64,000 nucleotides of DNA, taken from Bursaphelenchus xylophilus. Its lineage: Eukaryota; Nematoda; Chromadorea; Rhabditida; Aphelenchoididae. A program made the translations under genes and the position numbers. The stretch spans positions 4,092,001 through 4,156,000 of the forward strand of contig CAJFCV020000003.1 in the NCBI GenBank assembly GCA_904066235.2, written 5' to 3'. Positions 48,001-63,000 of this stretch are shown here, one piece after another; the stretch's first letter is position 1, and each line of letters opens with the position of its first letter. Under the pieces are notes generated by a model. That model saw nothing but the letters and a program-made list of their open reading frames with translations, did no database searches and had not been told where the DNA came from.

Positions 48001-51000
48001 GGTACGGGCGTAATTTGGCTCCAAAAAAGGCGAAACTTGCGGCTTTGAAATTTCATTCTGTAATGTTTCGAACGGTATAGGTGTCGTCAATTCACTCCGA
48101 CATCTCTAACTCACTTTATTTTTTATTAGTGCCTAGTGTAATATCAGAGTGTTTTGCCTGGTACGGGCGCAATTTGGCTCCAAAAAAGGCGAAACTTGCG
48201 GTTTTGAAATTTCATTCTGTAATGTTTCGAACGGTATAGGTGTCGTCAATTCACTCCGACATCTCTAATTTACTTTATTTTTTATTAGTGCCTAGTGTAA
48301 TATCAGAGTGTTTGGCCTGGTACGGGCGTAATTTGGCTCCAAAAAAGGCGAAACTTGCGGTTTTGAAATTTCATTCTGTAATGTTTCGAACGGTATAGGT
48401 GTCGTCAATTCACTCCGACATCTCTAACTCACTTTATTTTTTATTAGTGCCTAGTGTAATATCAGAGTGTTTCGCCTGGTACGGGCGCAATTTGGCTCCA
48501 AAAAAGGCGAAACTTGCGGTTTTGAAATTTCATTCTATAATGTTTCGAACGGTATAGGTGTCGTCAATTCACTCCGACATCTCTAACTCACTTTATTTTT
48601 TATTAGTGCCTAGTGTAATATCAGAGTGTTTTGCCTGGTACGGGCGCAATTTGGCTCCAAAAAAGGCGAAACTTGCGGTTTTGAAATTTCATTCTGTAAT
48701 GTTTCGAACGGTATAGGTGTCGTCAATTCACTCCGACATCTCTAACTCACTTTATTTTTTATTAGTGCCTAGTGTAATATCAGAGTGTTTGGCCTGGTAC
48801 GGGCGTAATTTGGCTCCAAAAAAGGCGAAACTTGCGGTTTTGAAATTTCATTCTGTAATGTTTCGAACGGTATAGGTGTCCTCAATTCACTCCGACATCT
48901 CTAACTCACTTTATTTTTTATTAGTGCCTAGTGTAATATCAGAGTGTTTGGCCTGGTACGGGCGTAATTTGGCTCCAAAAAAGGCGAAACTTGCGGTTTT
49001 GAAATTTCATTCTGTAATGTTTCGAACGGTATAGGTGTCGTCAATTCACTCCGGCATCTCTAATTCACTTTATTTTTTATTAGTGCCTAGTGTAATATCA
49101 GAGTGTTTGGCCTGGTACGGGCGCAATTTGGCTCCAAAAAAGGCGAAACTTGCGGTTTTGAAATTTCATTCTGTAATGTTTCGAACGGTATAGGTGTCGT
49201 CAATTCACTCCGACATCTCTAATTTACTTTATTTTTTATTAGTGCCTAGTGTAATATCAGAGTGTTTGGCCTGGTACGGGCGTAATTTGGCTCCAAAAAA
49301 GGCGAAACTTGCGGTTTTGAAATTTCATTCTGTAATGTTTCGAACGGTATAGGTGTCGTCAATTCACTCCGACATCTCTAACTCACTTTATTTTTTATTA
49401 GTGCCTAGTGTAATATCAGAGTGTTTTGCCTGGTACGGGCGCAATTTGGCTCCAAAAAAGGCGAAACTTGCGGTTTTGAAATTTCATTCTGTAATGTTTC
49501 GAACGGTATAGGTGTCGTCAATTCACTCCGGCATCTCTAATTCACTTTATTTTTTATTAGTGCCTAGTGTAATATCAGAGTGTTTGGCCTGGCACGGGCG
49601 TAATTTGGCTCCAAAAAAGGCGAAACTTGCGGTTTTGAAATTTCATTCTGTAATGTTTCGAACGGTATAGGTGTCGTCAATTCACTCCGACATCTCTAAC
49701 TCACTTTATTTTTTATTAGTGCCTAGTGTAATATCAGAGTGTTTTGCCTGGTACGGGCGCAATTTGGCTCCAAAAAAGGCGAAACTTGCGGTTTTGAAAT
49801 TCCATTCTGTAATGTTTCGAACGGTATAGGTGTCGTCAATTCACTCCGACATCTCTAACTCACTTTATTTTTTATTAGTGCCTAGTGTAATATCAGAGTG
49901 TTTTGCCTGGTACGGGCGCAATTTGGCTCCAAAAAAGGCGAAACTTGCGGTTTTGAAATTTCATTCTGTAATGTTTCGAACGGTATAGGTGTCGTCAATT
50001 CACTCCGACATCTCTAACTCACTTTATTTTTTATTAGTGCCTAGTGTAATATCAGAGTGTTTTGCCTGGTACGGGCGCAATTTGGCTCCAAAAAAGGCGA
50101 AACTTGCGGTTTTGAAATTTCATTCTGTAATGTTTCGAACGGTATAGGTGTCGTCAATTCACTCCGACATCTCTAATTTACTTTATTTTTTATTAGTGCC
50201 TAGTGTAATATCAGAGTGTTTGGCCTGGTACGGGCGTAATTTGGCTCCAAAAAAGGCGAAACTTGCGGTTTTGAAATTTCATTCTGTAATGTTTCGAACG
50301 GTATAGGTGTCGTCAATTCACTCCGACATCTCTAACTCACTTTATTTTTTATTAGTGCCTAGTGTAATATCAGAGTGTTTCGCCTGGTACGGGCGCAATT
50401 TGGCTCCAAAAAAGGCGAAACTTGCGGTTTTGAAATTTCATTCTATAATGTTTCGAACGGTATAGGTGTCGTCAATTCACTCCGACATCTCTAACTCACT
50501 TTATTTTTTATTAGTGCCTAGTGTAATATCAGAGTGTTTTGCCTGGTACGGGCGCAATTTGGCTCCAAAAAAGGCGAAACTTGCGGTTTTGAAATTTCAT
50601 TCTGTAATGTTTCGAACGGTATAGGTGTCGTCAATTCACTCCGACATCTCTAACTCACTTTATTTTTTATTAGTGCCTAGTGTAATATCAGAGTGTTTGG
50701 CCTGGTACGGGCGTAATTTGGCTCCAAAAAAGGCGAAACTTGCGGTTTTGAAATTTCATTCTGTAATGTTTCGAACGGTATAGGTGTCCTCAATTCACTC
50801 CGACATCTCTAACTCACTTTATTTTTTATTAGTGCCTAGTGTAATATCAGAGTGTTTGGCCTGGTACGGGCGTAATTTGGCTCCAAAAAAGGCGAAACTT
50901 GCGGTTTTGAAATTTCATTCTGTAATGTTTCGAACGGTATAGGTGTCGTCAATTCACTCCGGCATCTCTAATTCACTTTATTTTTTATTAGTGCCTAGTG

Positions 51001-54000
51001 TAATATCAGAGTGTTTGGCCTGGTACGGGCGCAATTTGGCTCCAAAAAAGGCGAAACTTGCGGTTTTGAAATTTCATTCTGTAATGTTTCGAACGGTATA
51101 GGTGTCGTCAATTCACTCCGACATCTCTAATTTACTTTATTTTTTATTAGTGCCTAGTGTAATATCAGAGTGTTTGGCCTGGTACGGGCGTAATTTGGCT
51201 CCAAAAAAGGCGAAACTTGCGGTTTTGAAATTTCATTCTGTAATGTTTCGAACGGTATAGGTGTCGTCAATTCACTCCGACATCTCTAACTCACTTTATT
51301 TTTTATTAGTGCCTAGTGTAATATCAGAGTGTTTTGCCTGGTACGGGCGCAATTTGGCTCCAAAAAAGGCGAAACTTGCGGTTTTGAAATTTCATTCTGT
51401 AATGTTTCGAACGGTATAGGTGTCGTCAATTCACTCCGGCATCTCTAATTCACTTTATTTTTTATTAGTGCCTAGTGTAATATCAGAGTGTTTGGCCTGG
51501 CACGGGCGTAATTTGGCTCCAAAAAAGGCGAAACTTGCGGTTTTGAAATTTCATTCTGTAATGTTTCGAACGGTATAGGTGTCGTCAATTCACTCCGACA
51601 TCTCTAACTCACTTTATTTTTTATTAGTGCCTAGTGTAATATCAGAGTGTTTTGCCTGGTACGGGCGCAATTTGGCTCCAAAAAAGGCGAAACTTGCGGT
51701 TTTGAAATTCCATTCTGTAATGTTTCGAACGGTATAGGTGTCGTCAATTCACTCCGGCATCTCTAATTCACTTTATTTTTTATTAGTGCCTAGTGTAATA
51801 TCAGAGTGTTTGGCCTGGCACGGGCGTAATTTGGCTCCAAAAAAGGCGAAACTTGCGGTTTTGAAATTTCATTCTGTAATGTTTCGAACGGTATAGGTGT
51901 CGTCAATTCACTCCGACATCTCTAACTCACTTTATTTTTTATTAGTGCCTAGTGTAATATCAGAGTGTTTGGCCTGGTACGGGCGTAATTTGGCTCCAAA
52001 AAAGGCGAAACTTGCGGCTTTGAAATTTCATTCTGTAATGTTTCGAACGGTATAGGTGTCGTCAATTCACTCCGACATCTCTAACTCACTTTATTTTTTA
52101 TTAGTGCCTAGTGTAATATCAGAGTGTTTGGCCTGGTACGGGCGTAATTTGGCTCCAAAAAAGGCGAAACTTGCGGTTTTGAAATTTCATTCTGTAATGT
52201 TTCGAACGGTATAGGTGTCGTCAATTCACTCCGACATCTCTAACTCACTTTATTTTTTATTAGTGCCTAGTGTAATATCAGAGTGTTTGGCCTGGCACGG
52301 GCGTAATTTGGCTCCAAAAAAGGCGAAACTTGCGGTTTTGAAATTTCATTCTGTAATGTTTCGAACGGTATAGGTGTCGTCAATTCACTCCGACATCTCT
52401 AACTCACTTTATTTTTTATTAGTGCCTAGTGTAATATCAGAGTGTTTGGCCTGGTACGGGCGTAATTTGGCTCCAAAAAAGGCGAAACTTGCGGTTTTGA
52501 AATTTCATTCTGTAATGTTTCGAACGGTATAGGTGTCGTCAATTCACTCCGGCATCTCTAATTCACTTTATTTTTTATTAGTGCCTAGTGTAATATCAGA
52601 GTGTTTGGCCTGACACGGGCGTAATTTGGCTAAAAAAAAGGCGAAACTTGCGGTTTTGAAATTTCATTCTGTAATGTTTCGAACGGTATAGGTGTCGTCA
52701 ATTCACTCCGACATCTCTAACTCACTTTATTTTTTATTAGTGCCTAGTGTAATATCAGAGTGTTTGGCCTGGCACGGGCGTAATTTGGCTAAAAAAAGGC
52801 GAAACTTGCGGTTTTGAAATTTCATTCTGTAATGTTTCGAACGGTATAGGTGTCGTCAATTCACTCCGGCATCTCTAATTCACTTTATTTTTTATTAGTG
52901 CCTAGTGTAATATCAGAGTGTTTGGCCTGGCACGGGCGTAATTTGGCTAAAAAAAAGGCGAAACTTGCGGTTTTGAAATTTCATTCTGTAATGTTTCGAA
53001 CGGTATAGGTGTCGTCAATTCACTCCGGCATCTCTAATTCACTTTATTTTTTATTAGTGCCTAGTGTAATATCAGAGTGTTTGGCCTGGCACGGGCGTAA
53101 TTTGGCTAAAAAAAAGGCGAAACTTGCGGCTTTGAAATTTCATTCTGTAATGTTTCGAACGCTATAGGTGTCGTCAATTCACTCCGACATCTCTAACTCA
53201 CTTTATTTTTTATTAGTGCCTAGTGTAATATCAGAGTGTTTGGCCTGGCACGGGCGTAATTTGGCTAAAAAAAAGGCGAAACTTGCGGTTTTGAAATTTC
53301 ATTCTGTAATGTTTCGAACGGTATAGGTGTCGTCAATTCACTCCGACATCTCTAACTCACTTTATTTTTTATTAATGCCTAGTGTAATATCAGAGTGTTT
53401 GGCCTGGTACGGGCGTAATTTGGCTCCAAAAAAGGCGAAACTTGCGGTTTTGAAATTTCATTCTGTAATGTTTCGAACGGTATAGGTGTCGTCAATTCAC
53501 TCCGGCATCTCTAATTCACTTTATTTTTTATTAGTGCCTAGTGTAATATCAGAGTGTTTGGCCTGGCACGGGCGTAATTTGGCTAAAAAAAAGGCGAAAC
53601 TTGCGGTTTTGAAATTTCATTCTGTAATGTTTCGAACGGTATAGGTGTCGTCAATTCACTCCGACATCTCTAACTCACTTTATTTTTTATTAGTGCCTAG
53701 TGTAATATCAGAGTGTTTGGCCTGGTACGGGCGTAATTTGGCTCCAAAAAAGGCGAAACTTGCGGCTTTGAAATTTCATTCTGTAATGTTTCGAACGGTA
53801 TAGGTGTCGTCAATTCACTCCGACATCTCTAACTCACTTTATTTTTTATTAGTGCCTAGTGTAATATCAGAGTGTTTGGCCTGGTACGGGCGTAATTTGG
53901 CTCCAAAAAAGGCGAAACTTGCGGTTTTGAAATTTCATTCTGTAATGTTTCGAACGGTATAGGTGTCGTCAATTCACTCCGACATCTCTAACTCACTTTA

Positions 54001-57000
54001 TTTTTTATTAGTGCCTAGTGTAATATCAGAGTGTTTGGCCTGGCACGGGCGTAATTTGGCTCCAAAAAAGGCGAAACTTGCGGTTTTGAAATTTCATTCT
54101 GTAATGTTTCGAACGGTATAGGTGTCGTCAATTCACTCCGACATCTCTAACTCACTTTATTTTTTATTAGTGCCTAGTGTAATATCAGAGTGTTTGGCCT
54201 GGTACGGGCGTAATTTGGCTCCAAAAAAGGCGAAACTTGCGGTTTTGAAATTTCATTCTGTAATGTTTCGAACGGTATAGGTGTCGTCAATTCACTCCGG
54301 CATCTCTAACTCACTTTATTTTTTATTAGTGCCTAGTGTAATATCAGAGTGTTTGGCCTGGCACGGGCGTAATTTGGCTCCAAAAAAGGCGAAACTTGCG
54401 GTTTTGAAATTTCATTCTGTAATGTTTCGAACGGTATAGGTGTCGTCAATTCACTCCGACATCTCTAACTCACTTTATTTTTTATTAGTGCCTAGTGTAA
54501 TATCAGAGTGTTTGGCCTGGCACGGGCGTAATTTGGCTCCAAAAAAGGCGAAACTTGCGGTTTTGAAATTTCATTCTGTAATGTTTCGAACGGTATAGGT
54601 GTCGTCAATTCACTCCGACATCTCTAACTCACTTTATTTTTTATTAGTGCCTAGTGTAATATCAGAGTGTTTGGCCTGGCACGGGCGTAATTTGGCTAAA
54701 AAAAAGGCGAAACTTGCGGTTTTGAAATTTCATTCTGTAATGTTTCGAACGGTATAGGTGTCGTCAATTCACTCCGGCATCTCTAATTCACTTTATTTTT
54801 TATTAGTGCCTAGTGTAATATCAGAGTGTTTGGCCTGGCACGGGCGTAATTTGGCTAAAAAAAAGGCGAAACTTGCGGTTTTGAAATTTCATTCTGTAAT
54901 GTTTCGAACGGTATAGGTGTCGTCAATTCACTCCGACATCTCTAACTCACTTTATTTTTTATTAGTGCCTAGTGTAATATCAGAGTGTTTGGCCTGGTAC
55001 GGGCGTAATTTGGCTCCAAAAAAGGCGAAACTTGCGGCTTTGAAATTTCATTCTGTAATGTTTCGAACGGTATAGGTGTCGTCAATTCACTCCGACATCT
55101 CTAACTCACTTTATTTTTTATTAGTGCCTAGTGTAATATCAGAGTGTTTGGCCTGGTACGGGCGTAATTTGGCTCCAAAAAAGGCGAAACTTGCGGTTTT
55201 GAAATTTCATTCTGTAATGTTTCGAACGGTATAGGTGTCGTCAATTCACTCCGACATCTCTAACTCACTTTATTTTTTATTAGTGCCTAGTGTAATATCA
55301 GAGTGTTTGGCCTGGCACGGGCGTAATTTGGCTCCAAAAAAGGCGAAACTTGCGGTTTTGAAATTTCATTCTGTAATGTTTCGAACGGTATAGGTGTCGT
55401 CAATTCACTCCGACATCTCTAACTCACTTTATTTTTTATTAGTGCCTAGTGTAATATCAGAGTGTTTGGCCTGGTACGGGCGTAATTTGGCTCCAAAAAA
55501 GGCGAAACTTGCGGTTTTGAAATTTCATTCTGTAATGTTTCGAACGGTATAGGTGTCGTCAATTCACTCCGGCATCTCTAATTCACTTTATTTTTTATTA
55601 GTGCCTAGTGTAATATCAGAGTGTTTGGCCTGGCACGGGCGTAATTTGGCTAAAAAAAGGCGAAACTTGCGGTTTTGAAATTTCATTCTGTAATGTTTCG
55701 AACGGTATAGGTGTCGTCAATTCACTCCGACATCTCTAACTCACTTTATTTTTTATTAGTGCCTAGTGTAATATCAGAGTGTTTGGCCTGGCACGGGCGT
55801 AATTTGGCTAAAAAAAGGCGAAACTTGCGGTTTTGAAATTTCATTCTGTAATGTTTCGAACGGTATAGGTGTCGTCAATTCACTCCGACATCTCTAACTC
55901 ACTTTATTTTTTATTAGTGCCTAGTGTAATATCAGAGTGTTTGGCCTGGCACGGGCGTAATTTGGCTAAAAAAAAGGCGAAACTTGCGGTTTTGAAATTT
56001 CATTCTGTAATGTTTCGAACGGTATAGGTGTCGTCAATTCACTCCGACATCTCTAACTCACTTTATTTTTTATTAATGCCTAGTGTAATATCAGAGTGTT
56101 TGGCCTGGTACGGGCGTAATTTGGCTCCAAAAAAGGCGAAACTTGCGGTTTTGAAATTTCATTCTGTAATGTTTCGAACGGTATAGGTGTCGTCAATTCA
56201 CTCCGGCATCTCTAATTCACTTTATTTTTTATTAGTGCCTAGTGTAATATCAGAGTGTTTGGCCTGGCACGGGCGTAATTTGGCTAAAAAAAAGGCGAAA
56301 CTTGCGGTTTTGAAATTTCATTCTGTAATGTTTCGAACGGTATAGGTGTCGTCAATTCACTCCGACATCTCTAATTTACTTTATTTTTTATTAGTGCCTA
56401 GTGTAATATCAGAGTGTTTGGCCTGGTACGGGCGTAATTTGGCTCCAAAAAAGGCGAAACTTGCGGTTTTGAAATTTCATTCTGTAATGTTTCGAACGGT
56501 ATAGGTGTCGTCAATTCACTCCGACATCTCTAACTCACTTTATTTTTTATTAGTGCCTAGTGTAATATCAGAGTGTTTGGCCTGGTACGGGCGTAATTTG
56601 GCTCCAAAAAAGGCGAAACTTGCGGTTTTGAAATTTCATTCTGTAATGTTTCGAACGGTATAGGTGTCGTCAATTCACTCCGACATCTCTAACTCACTTT
56701 ATTTTTTATTAGTGCCTAGTGTAATATCAGAGTGTTTGGCCTGGTACGGGCGTAATTTGGCTCCAAAAAAGGCGAAACTTGCGGTTTTGAAATTTCATTC
56801 TGTAATGTTTCGAACGGTATAGGTGTCGTCAATTCACTCCGACATCTCTAACTCACTTTATTTTTTATTAGTGCCTAGTGTAATATCAGAGTGTTTGGCC
56901 TGGCACGGGCGTAATTTGGCTCCAAAAAAGGCGAAACTTGCGGTTTTGAAATTTCATTCTGTAATGTTTCGAACGGTATAGGTGTCGTCAATTCACTCCG

Positions 57001-60000
57001 ACATCTCTAACTCACTTTATTTTTTATTAATGCCTAGTGTAATATCAGAGTGTTTGGCCTGGTACGGGCGTAATTTGGCTCCAAAAAAGGCGAAACTTGC
57101 GGTTTTGAAATTTCATTCTGTAATGTTTCGAACGGTATAGGTGTCGTCAATTCACTCCGGCATCTCTAATTCACTTTATTTTTTATTAGTGCCTAGTGTA
57201 ATATCAGAGTGTTTGGCCTGGCACGGGCGTAATTTGGCTAAAAAAAGGCGAAACTTGCGGTTTTGAAATTTCATTCTGTAATGTTTCGAACGGTATAGGT
57301 GTCGTCAATTCACTCCGACATCTCTAATTTACTTTATTTTTTATTAGTGCCTAGTGTAATATCAGAGTGTTTGGCCTGGTACGGGCGTAATTTGGCTCCA
57401 AAAAAGGCGAAACTTGCGGTTTTGAAATTTCATTCTGTAATGTTTCGAACGGTATAGGTGTCGTCAATTCACTCCGACATCTCTAACTCACTTTATTTTT
57501 TATTAGTGCCTAGTGTAATATCAGAGTGTTTGGCCTGGTACGGGCGTAATTTGGCTCCAAAAAAGGCGAAACTTGCGGTTTTGAAATTTCATTCTGTAAT
57601 GTTTCGAACGGTATAGGTGTCGTCAATTCACTCCGACATCTCTAACTCACTTTATTTTTTATTAGTGCCTAGTGTAATATCAGAGTGTTTGGCCTGGTAC
57701 GGGCGTAATTTGGCTCCAAAAAAGGCGAAACTTGCGGTTTTGAAATTTCATTCTGTAATGTTTCGAACGGTATAGGTGTCGTCAATTCACTCCGACATCT
57801 CTAACTCACTTTATTTTTTATTAGTGCCTAGTGTAATATCAGAGTGTTTGGCCTGGCACGGGCGTAATTTGGCTCCAAAAAAGGCGAAACTTGCGGTTTT
57901 GAAATTTCATTCTGTAATGTTTCGAACGGTATAGGTGTCGTCAATTCACTCCGACATCTCTAACTCACTTTATTTTTTATTAGTGCCTAGTGTAATATCA
58001 GAGTGTTTGGCCTGGTACGGGCGTAATTTGGCTCCAAAAAAGGCGAAACTTGCGGTTTTGAAATTTCATTCTGTAATGTTTCGAACGGTATAGGTGTCGT
58101 CAATTCACCCCGGCATCTCTAATTCACTTTATTTTTTATTAGTGCCTAGTGTAATATCAGAGTGTTTGGCCTGGCACGGGCGTAATTTGGCTAAAAAAAA
58201 GCGAAACTTGCGGTTTTGAAATTTCATTCTGTAATGTTTCGAACGGTATAGGTGTCGTCAATTCACTCCGACATCTCTAATTTACTTTATTTTTTATTAG
58301 TGCCTAGTGTAATATCAGAGTGTTTGGCCTGGTACGGGCGTAATTTGGCTCCAAAAAAGGCGAAACTTGCGGTTTTGAAATTTCATTCTGTAATGTTTCG
58401 AACGGTATAGGTGTCGTCAATTCACTCCGACATCTCTAATTTACTTTATTTTTTATTAGTGCCTAGTGTAATATCAGAGTGTTTGGCCTGGTACGGGCGT
58501 AATTTGGCTCCAAAAAAGGCGAAACTTGCGGTTTTGAAATTTCATTCTGTAGTGTTTCGAACGGTATAGGTGTCGTCAATTCACTCCGACATCTCTAACT
58601 CACTTTATTTTTTATTAGTGCCTAGTGTAATATCAGAGTGTTTGGCCTGGTACGGGCGTAATTTGGCTCCAAAAAAGGCGAAACTTGCGGTTTTGAAATT
58701 TCATTCTGTAATGTTTCGAACGGTATAGGTGTCGTCAATTCACTCCGACATCTCTAACTCACTTTATTTTTTATTAGTGCCTAGTGTAATATCAGAGTGT
58801 TTGGCCTGGTACGGGCGTAATTTGGCTCCAAAAAAGGCGAAACTTGCGGTTTTGAAATTTCATTCTGTAGTGTTTCGAACGGTATAGGTGTCGTCAATTC
58901 ACTCCGACATCTCTAACTCACTTTATTTTTTATTAGTGCCTAGTGTAATATCAGAGTGTTTGGCCTGGTACGGGCGTAATTTGGCTCCAAAAAAGGCGAA
59001 ACTTGCGGTTTTGAAATTTCATTCTGTAATGTTTCGAACGGTATAGGTGTCGTCAATTCACTCCGACATCTCTAACTCACTTTATTTTTTATTAGTGCCT
59101 AGTGTAATATCAGAGTGTTTGGCCTGGCACGGGCGTAATTTGGCTCCAAAAAAGGCGAAACTTGCGGTTTTGAAATTTCATTCTGTAATGTTTCGAACGG
59201 TATAGGTGTCGTCAATTCACTCCGACATCTCTAACTCACTTTATTTTTTATTAGTGCCTAGTGTAATATCAGAGTGTTTGGCCTGGTACGGGCGTAATTT
59301 GGCTCCAAAAAAGGCGAAACTTGCGGTTTTGAAATTTCATTCTGTAATGTTTCGAACGGTATAGGTGTCGTCAATTCACTCCGACATCTCTAACTCACTT
59401 TATTTTTTATTAGTGCCTAGTGTAATATCAGAGTGTTTGGCCTGGTACGGGCGTAATTTGGCTCCAAAAAAGGCGAAACTTGCGGTTTTGAAATTTCATT
59501 CTGTAATGTTTCGAACGGTATAGGTGTCGTCAATTCACTCCGACATCTCTAACTCACTTTATTTTTTATTAGTGCCTAGTGTAATATCAGAGTGTTTGGC
59601 CTGGTACGGGCGTAATTTGGCTCCAAAAAAGGCGAAACTTGCGGTTTTGAAATTTCATTCTGTAATGTTTCGAACGGTATAGGTGTCGTCAATTCACTCC
59701 GACATCTCTAACTCACTTTATTTTTTATTAGTGCCTAGTGTAATATCAGAGTGTTTGGCCTGGCACGGGCGTAATTTGGCTCCAAAAAAGGCGAAACTTG
59801 CGGTTTTGAAATTTCATTCTGTAATGTTTCGAACGGTATAGGTGTCGTCAATTCACTCCGACATCTCTAACTCACTTTATTTTTTATTAGTGCCTAGTGT
59901 AATATCAGAGTGTTTGGCCTGGTACGGGCGTAATTTGGCTCCAAAAAAGGCGAAACTTGCGGTTTTGAAATTTCATTCTGTAATGTTTCGAACGGTATAG

Positions 60001-63000
60001 GTGTCGTCAATTCACTCCGGCATCTCTAATTCACTTTATTTTTTATTAGTGCCTAGTGTAATATCAGAGTGTTTGGCCTGGCACGGGCGTAATTTGGCTA
60101 AAAAAAAGCGAAACTTGCGGTTTTGAAATTTCATTCTGTAATGTTTCGAACGGTATAGGTGTCGTCAATTCACTCCGACATCTCTAATTTACTTTATTTT
60201 TTATTAGTGCCTAGTGTAATATCAGAGTGTTTGGCCTGGTACGGGCGTAATTTGGCTCCAAAAAAGGCGAAACTTGCGGTTTTGAAATTTCATTCTGTAA
60301 TGTTTCGAACGGTATAGGTGTCGTCAATTCACTCCGACATCTCTAACTCACTTTATTTTTTATTAGTGCCTAGTGTAATATCAGAGTGTTTGGCCTGGTA
60401 CGGGCGTAATTTGGCTCCAAAAAAGGCGAAACTTGCGGTTTTGAAATTTCATTCTGTAATGTTTCGAACGGTATAGGTGTCGTCAATTCACTCCGACATC
60501 TCTAATTCACTTTATTTTTTATTAGTGCCTAGTGTAATATCAGAGTGTTTGGCCTGGCACGGGCGTAATTTGGCTAAAAAAAAGGCGAAACTTGCGGTTT
60601 TGAAATTCCATTCTGTAATGTTTCGAACGGTATAGGTGTCGTCAATTCACTCCGACATCTCTAATTTACTTTATTTTTTATTAGTGCCTAGTGTAATATC
60701 AGAGTGTTTGGCCTGGTACGGGCGTAATTTGGCTCCAAAAAAGGCGAAACTTGCGGTTTTGAAATTTCATTCTGTAATGTTTCGAACAGTATAGGTGTCG
60801 TCAATTCACTCCGACATCTCTAACTCACTTTATTTTTTATTAGTGCCTAGTGTAATATCAGAGTGTTTGGCCTGGCACGGGCGTAATTTGGCTCCAAAAA
60901 AGGCGAAACTTGCGGTTTTGAAATTTCATTCTGTAATGTTTCGAACGGTATAGGTGTCGTCAATTCACTCCGACATCTCTAACTCACTTTATTTTTTATT
61001 AGTGCCTAGTGTAATATCAGAGTGTTTGGCCTGGTACGGGCGTAATTTGGCTCCAAAAAAGGCGAAACTTGCGGTTTTGAAATTTCATTCTGTAATGTTT
61101 CGAACGGTATAGGTGTCGTCAATTCACTCCGGCATCTCTAATTCACTTTATTTTTTATTAGTGCCTAGTGTAATATCAGAGTGTTTGGCCTGGCACGGGC
61201 GTAATTTGGCTAAAAAAAGCGAAACTTGCGGTTTTGAAATTTCATTCTGTAATGTTTCGAACGGTATAGGTGTCGTCAATTCACTCCGACATCTCTAATT
61301 TACTTTATTTTTTATTAGTGCCTAGTGTAATATCAGAGTGTTTGGCCTGGTACGGGCGTAATTTGGCTCCAAAAAAGGCGAAACTTGCGGTTTTGAAATT
61401 TCATTCTGTAATGTTTCGAACGGTATAGGTGTCGTCAATTCACTCCGACATCTCTAACTCACTTTATTTTTTATTAGTGCCTAGTGTAATATCAGAGTGT
61501 TTGGCCTGGTACGGGCGTAATTTGGCTCCAAAAAAGGCGAAACTTGCGGTTTTGAAATTTCATTCTGTAATGTTTCGAACGGTATAGGTGTCGTCAATTC
61601 ACTCCGACATCTCTAATTCACTTTATTTTTTATTAGTGCCTAGTGTAATATCAGAGTGTTTGGCCTGGCACGGGCGTAATTTGGCTAAAAAAAGGCGAAA
61701 CTTGCGGTTTTGAAATTTCATTCTGTAATGTTTCGAACGGTATAGGTGTCGTCAATTCACTCCGACATCTCTAATTTACTTTATTTTTTATTAGTGCCTA
61801 GTGTAATATCAGAGTGTTTGGCCTGGTACGGGCGTAATTTGGCTCCAAAAAAGGCGAAACTTGCGGTTTTGAAATTTCATTCTGTAATGTTTCGAACAGT
61901 ATAGGTGTCGTCAATTCACTCCGACATCTCTAATTTACTTTATTTTTTATTAGTGCCTAGTGTAATATCAGAGTGTTTGGCCTGGTACGGGCGTAATTTG
62001 GCTAAAAAAAAGGCGAAACTTGCGGTTTTGAAATTTCATTCTGTAATGTTTCGAACGGTATAGGTGTCGTCAATTCACTCCGACATCTCTAACTCACTTT
62101 ATTTTTTATTAGTGCCTAGTGTAATATCAGAGTGTTTTGCCTGGTACGGGCGCAATTTGGCTCCAAAAAAGGCGAAACTTGCGGTTTTGAAATTTCATTC
62201 TGTAATGTTTCGAACGGTATAGGTGTCGTCAATTCACTCCGACATCTCTAACTCACTTTATTTTTTATTAGTGCCTAGTGTAATATCAGAGTGTTTGGCC
62301 TGGTACGGGCGTAATTTGGCTCCAAAAAAGGCGAAACTTGCGGTTTTGAAATTTCATTCTGTAATGTTTCGAACGGTATAGGTGTCGTCAATTCACTCCG
62401 ACATCTCTAATTCACTTTATTTTTTATTAGTGCCTAGTGTAATATCAGAGTGTTTGGCCTGGCACGGGCGTAATTTGGCTCCAAAAAAGGCGAAACTTGC
62501 GGTTTTGAAATTTCATTCTGTAATGTTTCGAACGGTATAGGTGTCGTCAATTCACTCCGACATCTCTAATTCACTTTATTTTTTATTAGTGCCTAGTGTA
62601 ATATCAGAGTGTTTGGCCTGGCACGGGCGTAATTTGGCTAAAAAAAGGCGAAACTTGCGGTTTTGAAATTCCATTCTGTAATGTTTCGAACGGTATAGGT
62701 GTCGTCAATTCACTCCGACATCTCTAATTTACTTTATTTTTTATTAGTGCCTAGTGTAATATCAGAGTGTTTGGCCTGGTACGGGCGTAATTTGGCTCCA
62801 AAAAAGGCGAAACTTGCGGTTTTGAAATTTCATTCTGTAATGTTTCGAACAGTATAGGTGTCGTCAATTCACTCCGACATCTCTAACTCACTTTATTTTT
62901 TATTAGTGCCTAGTGTAATATCAGAGTGTTTGGCCTGGTACGGGCGTAATTTGGCTCCAAAAAAGGCGAAACTTGCGGTTTTGAAATTTCATTCTGTAAT

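Noticed and set aside
61113..61298. A 61-codon frame repeated at 63652-63837
   Set aside because: It is made of satellite units; the frame is open only where A-run indels shift the phase.
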